Source: a virus
Direction: 5' to 3' (one strand)
IMG/VR virus record: IMGVR_UViG_3300044726_000165
Coordinates: 1 to 24,006 of that record
DNA length: 24,006 nt
Shown: positions 22,166 through 24,006 of the stretch, piece by piece
Numbering within the stretch: position 1 is the stretch's first letter
How the letters are laid out: every line of letters starts with the position of its first letter
The notes under the pieces: model-generated
The model's input: the letters and a program-made list of their open reading frames with translations, nothing else
Databases searched by the model: none
Told to the model about the DNA's origin: nothing
Translations under genes and position numbers: made by a program

Positions 22166-22341
22166 GCGACTTGGAGATCATCCTCACGATGGCGACATTC
22201 GGCGGCAGTTTCGCCCGGGCGCTGGCGCAGGCGGCGATGACGGCCGACCCGGTCAACCTCCGCCGCTTGCGCGACGCCTTCCCCGAGATGTGGGCGCAGT
22301 ACGCCGAGTTGGCGATGTTGAAGCGGCGTGAGCCAGACTGA
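22150..22341 (+). CDS. Small hypothetical protein
   Basis: A 63-residue helical protein (ENVSDLEIILTMATFGGSFARALAQAAMTADPVNLRRLRDAFPEMWAQYAELAMLKRREPD). ATG 22150 is preferred to a GTG at 22138, though both overlap the preceding gene. Its stop overlaps the HNH gene ATG by one base (TGATG). The middle is moderately hydrophobic but not a clear membrane span. Unknown role. Confidence 0.6.
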   Translation: MAENVSDLEIILTMATFGGSFARALAQAAMTADPVNLRRLRDAFPEMWAQYAELAMLKRREPD

Positions 22342-22673
22342 TGCCCCCACGCGCGCCCCACTTCTGCGCCGTCCCCAACTGCGCCACGCTCACCACCAGG
22401 CGCCGCTGTCTCGCCCATGCCGTCGAGACCGAACATCAACGCCCAAACTACGCGCTCCGGCGCTGGTACCGCACCCCCCACTGGAAGGCGCTCCGTGCCC
22501 AGATCCTGCGCGACGCGATGTACACCTGCGCCGTTTGCAGCAAGGTCGGCATCCGTCTCGAGGTCGACCACATCACCAAGCACGAGGGGGATTCCCGCCG
22601 GTTCTGGAACCGGGCGAACCTCCAAGCGCTCTGTCGTCGCTGCCATCAGCAGAAGACCGCACGTGGGGAGTAA
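22341..22673 (+). CDS. HNH endonuclease
   Basis: A 110-residue nuclease with the HNH core LEVDHITKHEGD (catalytic DH), WNRANLQALCRRCHQQKT (N and H) and structural zinc cysteines in YTCAVCSKVG and LCRRCH. An extra N-terminal cysteine/histidine cluster (HFCAVPNCATLTTRRRCLAH) may bind a second zinc. In many HK97-like phages such a protein is encoded beside the terminase genes and is needed for cos cleavage during packaging. Here it lies at the right end of the early operon, close to the terminase if the genome is circular. Confidence 0.88.
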   Translation: MPPRAPHFCAVPNCATLTTRRRCLAHAVETEHQRPNYALRRWYRTPHWKALRAQILRDAMYTCAVCSKVGIRLEVDHITKHEGDSRRFWNRANLQALCRRCHQQKTARGE

Positions 22674-22676
22674 CCC

Positions 22677-22757
22677 ATGAGTAAACGCCCCGCTGACTTG
22701 GTGCAGGCGCTGGCGCTCATCGCCCTGGGTCTCTGGCTCCTCGTGGTGATCTGGTGA
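22677..22757 (+). CDS. 26-residue single-TM peptide
   Basis: A short frame starting three bases after the HNH stop: a basic N-terminus MSKRPADL followed by one hydrophobic helix ALALIALGLWLLVVIW running to the end. It looks like a small inner-membrane peptide. The frame is too short for composition to prove coding, but the start, charge distribution and clean transmembrane pattern support it. It could contribute to lysis, though nothing shows this. Confidence 0.5.
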   Translation: MSKRPADLVQALALIALGLWLLVVIW

Positions 22758-22822
22758 ACCCTTGACCGCTTTCTGTCACTAAAACTCACGGACCTTAAGA
22801 CGAGAGAAGGAGACTGAAACCT

Positions 22823-23143
22823 ATGGCAAGACGAACTACGGAAGCACTGCATGAAGCACTTGAAGAAGCGGCGTTCGCTGGCGCCAAGGAGATCACCGAG
22901 TTCCTCGGCACGTATCGCGGGAAAGATCCTGATCGGCTGCGGCGGGTGCAGATTGCGATCGGCGCGGTCGGCGGGTACACGCGCTGGCGTGCGAGTCACA
23001 ACAACATGATTTCGATGATGCTGATCGCTGCACGGCAGACCGGTATCGGACCGCAACAGACGCTGGACATCGCCAAGTCTGCCGGCCTGCTTCCCGAGAC
23101 GATCGTCTCAGGTGAAGTCGTGGCGCTTAAGGCAGCGAAGTGA
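22823..23143 (+). CDS. Hypothetical 106-residue protein
   Basis: Starts at ATG 22823 after AAGGAG, following a 65-bp AT-richer gap that may hold a new transcription start. Helical N-terminus with a short repeat (EALHEALEEAAFAG), then KEITEFLGTYRGKDPDRLRRVQIAIGAVGGYTRWRASHNNMISMMLIAARQTGIGPQQTLDIAKSAG. The last part could be a small DNA-binding helical unit. It has the size and position of a terminase small subunit but no diagnostic sequence. Base composition is less GC-rich than in the early operon. Confidence 0.7.
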   Translation: MARRTTEALHEALEEAAFAGAKEITEFLGTYRGKDPDRLRRVQIAIGAVGGYTRWRASHNNMISMMLIAARQTGIGPQQTLDIAKSAGLLPETIVSGEVVALKAAK

Positions 23144-23913
23144 TGGTCTGTGCGGATTGCGGCGTGGGGGTCCACCGTCCAATGCGGGGACCATCACGCC
23201 GCCGATGTGATGCCTGTCGATGTGAGCACGCCAAGGCTTGGCCATCACGCGCCAAGGTGCGCTCACGCTGCCAGTGCGGTAAGCCGAAAGCAGTCAACGC
23301 GGCGCACTGTCTCGAGTGCTACCGGGCCGAGAACCGGCGAGAGATTCAGATCTGCCAACATTGCCAAGAGTCCTTCCATCCGAAACGGAGCCTGTCGGAG
23401 GCTAACTTTCAACGTAACAAATACTGCTCACGGAAGTGCTACTTCAAATGGAAACAGCAGTACGCGTCCGAGCGCCTGTCAGAGCGCGACATCAAACAAT
23501 TCGGCATTACTTTCCGCCGGGAATTACGTGCGCGCCTCCAGACGGCCAGATTGAGCCTCGCGCCAGTTGTGCGCCAATGTCGTGGGTGTGGCAAGCTCAT
23601 CACCGACAAGGTCACGGCTGAACTTTGTGACGTGTGCTTTGTCTCGATGATTTCGATCGGTGTCAGGGCGAGCCACGCGGCCGCCAAGTTAGAGGGGCAC
23701 GAGCACATCTGTCCCCAGTGCGGTCGGACGTTTAGAGGCTACGCCCGCACTGTCTGGTGCTCGTTTCAGTGCGGTCATGCGATGGCACGCGCGACTGCCA
23801 GGGGACACTATCCAAGCCTCACACACCTCCCTTTATCCGTACGGAATCAGCTTGCCGGGATGATTGCACTCATGCGCCAGGCCAATCAACGCATCTCACA
23901 CGTGGGGAGATGA
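23143..23913 (+). CDS. Multi-zinc-ribbon protein
   Basis: A 256-residue protein whose ATG overlaps the previous stop by one base. At least four zinc-ribbon modules are visible: CADCGVG / CDACRCEH, CQCGKPK / CLECYR, ICQHCQESFHP / YCSRKCYFKW, QCRGCGK / LCDVCF and a C-terminal ICPQCGRTF / WCSFQCGH. The CxxC...F-x-x...CS-x-xC pattern is the same as in short zinc fingers fused to HNH or homing nucleases, but no HNH core is seen. It may bind nucleic acid. Codons are noticeably more AT-rich than the operon to its left, consistent with separate acquisition. Confidence 0.7.
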   Translation: MVCADCGVGVHRPMRGPSRRRCDACRCEHAKAWPSRAKVRSRCQCGKPKAVNAAHCLECYRAENRREIQICQHCQESFHPKRSLSEANFQRNKYCSRKCYFKWKQQYASERLSERDIKQFGITFRRELRARLQTARLSLAPVVRQCRGCGKLITDKVTAELCDVCFVSMISIGVRASHAAAKLEGHEHICPQCGRTFRGYARTVWCSFQCGHAMARATARGHYPSLTHLPLSVRNQLAGMIALMRQANQRISHVGR

Positions 23914-23927
23914 CGGGAGATTGAAAC

Positions 23928-24006
23928 ATGGGTAGATCTGCGAGATGGGGAGAAAGGGAAATAGGTGGGGGGTGCCGCGCAAGTGTGTTGTCCTACCCCC
24001 GGAAAC
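23928..24006 (+). CDS. Open frame running off the window end (unassigned)
   Basis: An ATG at 23928 after ACGGGAGATT is open for 26 codons to the window edge (MGRSARWGEREIGGG ...). Position would suit a terminase small subunit, but the residues do not identify it. The DNA around 23955-24000 is low-complexity G-rich then C-rich and may instead be non-coding. Confidence 0.25.
   Translation, partial: MGRSARWGEREIGGGCRASVLSYPRK

Noticed and set aside
22758-22822. Promoter in the gap before the 106-residue gene (TTGACC at 22762)
   Set aside because: No -10 box at a suitable distance; TAAAAC is only 12 bp away.
1-24006. Diversity-generating retroelement acting on the LamG or fibre genes
   Set aside because: No reverse transcriptase and no template/variable repeat pair seen.
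1-24006. Integrated prophage or gene transfer agent
   Set aside because: attP lies between phage modules, and integrase, repressor and replication genes are present; no bacterial flanking genes are seen.

Overview
The window is a high-GC temperate tailed-phage genome with siphovirus morphology: an HK97-like head, a long tape measure, and a lambda-like tail chaperone frameshift. It appears to be in its free (attP) arrangement rather than integrated. The host is not identifiable from sequence alone. Two clues narrow it: the phage carries a protein with a complete PEP-CTERM exosortase sorting tail, which only makes sense in a diderm host with an exosortase system (found for example in Acidobacteriota, Planctomycetota, Verrucomicrobiota and many Proteobacteria), and it attaches at a tRNA-Ala(CGC) gene.

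Region 1 (30-14027, + strand) is the late module: terminase large subunit, a small ribbon-helix-helix-like protein, a prohead protease and major capsid protein fused in one ORF (with an in-frame internal start), portal, head-tail connector, a head-closure protein extended by Ig-like and LamG-like domains, an HK97 gp10-like protein, tail tube, a small tail protein, a tail chaperone with an A-rich -1 frameshift site, a 964-residue tape measure, one large tail-tip protein, two small tail/virion proteins and a two-TM holin-like protein. No endolysin is recognisable.

Region 2 (about 14028-14305) is non-coding and looks like attP. The 3' half of a tRNA-Ala(CGC), from anticodon loop to CCA, lies on the minus strand, flanked by short repeats (CGTGAAT(A/G)G on both sides) that could be integrase arm sites.

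Region 3 (14306-17025, - strand) is the lysogeny operon: an XRE-type repressor, an 82-residue protein, a tyrosine integrase and three tightly coupled small genes of unknown function next to attP. A divergent control region (17089-17156) holds a near-consensus promoter whose -35 box lies inside a perfect GTTGAC-N4-GTCAAC palindrome.

Region 4 (17157-22757, + strand) is the early operon, with most junctions overlapping or a few bases apart: a Cro-like XRE protein, an excisionase-type HTH protein, a coiled-coil protein, a replication initiator with nine 11-bp iterons inside its gene (a probable lambda-style origin), a Zn-ribbon protein, the PEP-CTERM protein, a Bet/RecT recombinase, an MmpS-like lipoprotein, several small Zn-ribbon or hypothetical proteins, an HNH endonuclease and a 26-residue membrane peptide. 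Region 5 (22758-24006) looks less GC-rich and holds a 106-residue hypothetical, a 256-residue multi-zinc-ribbon protein and an open frame running off the end, where the small terminase might be expected.

The clearest oddities are a phage-encoded exosortase substrate wedged between replication and recombination genes with 4-base overlaps on both sides, the Ig-LamG decorated head-closure protein, the protease-capsid fusion with its own internal ribosome site, and helically phased iterons that also encode an 11-residue protein repeat.
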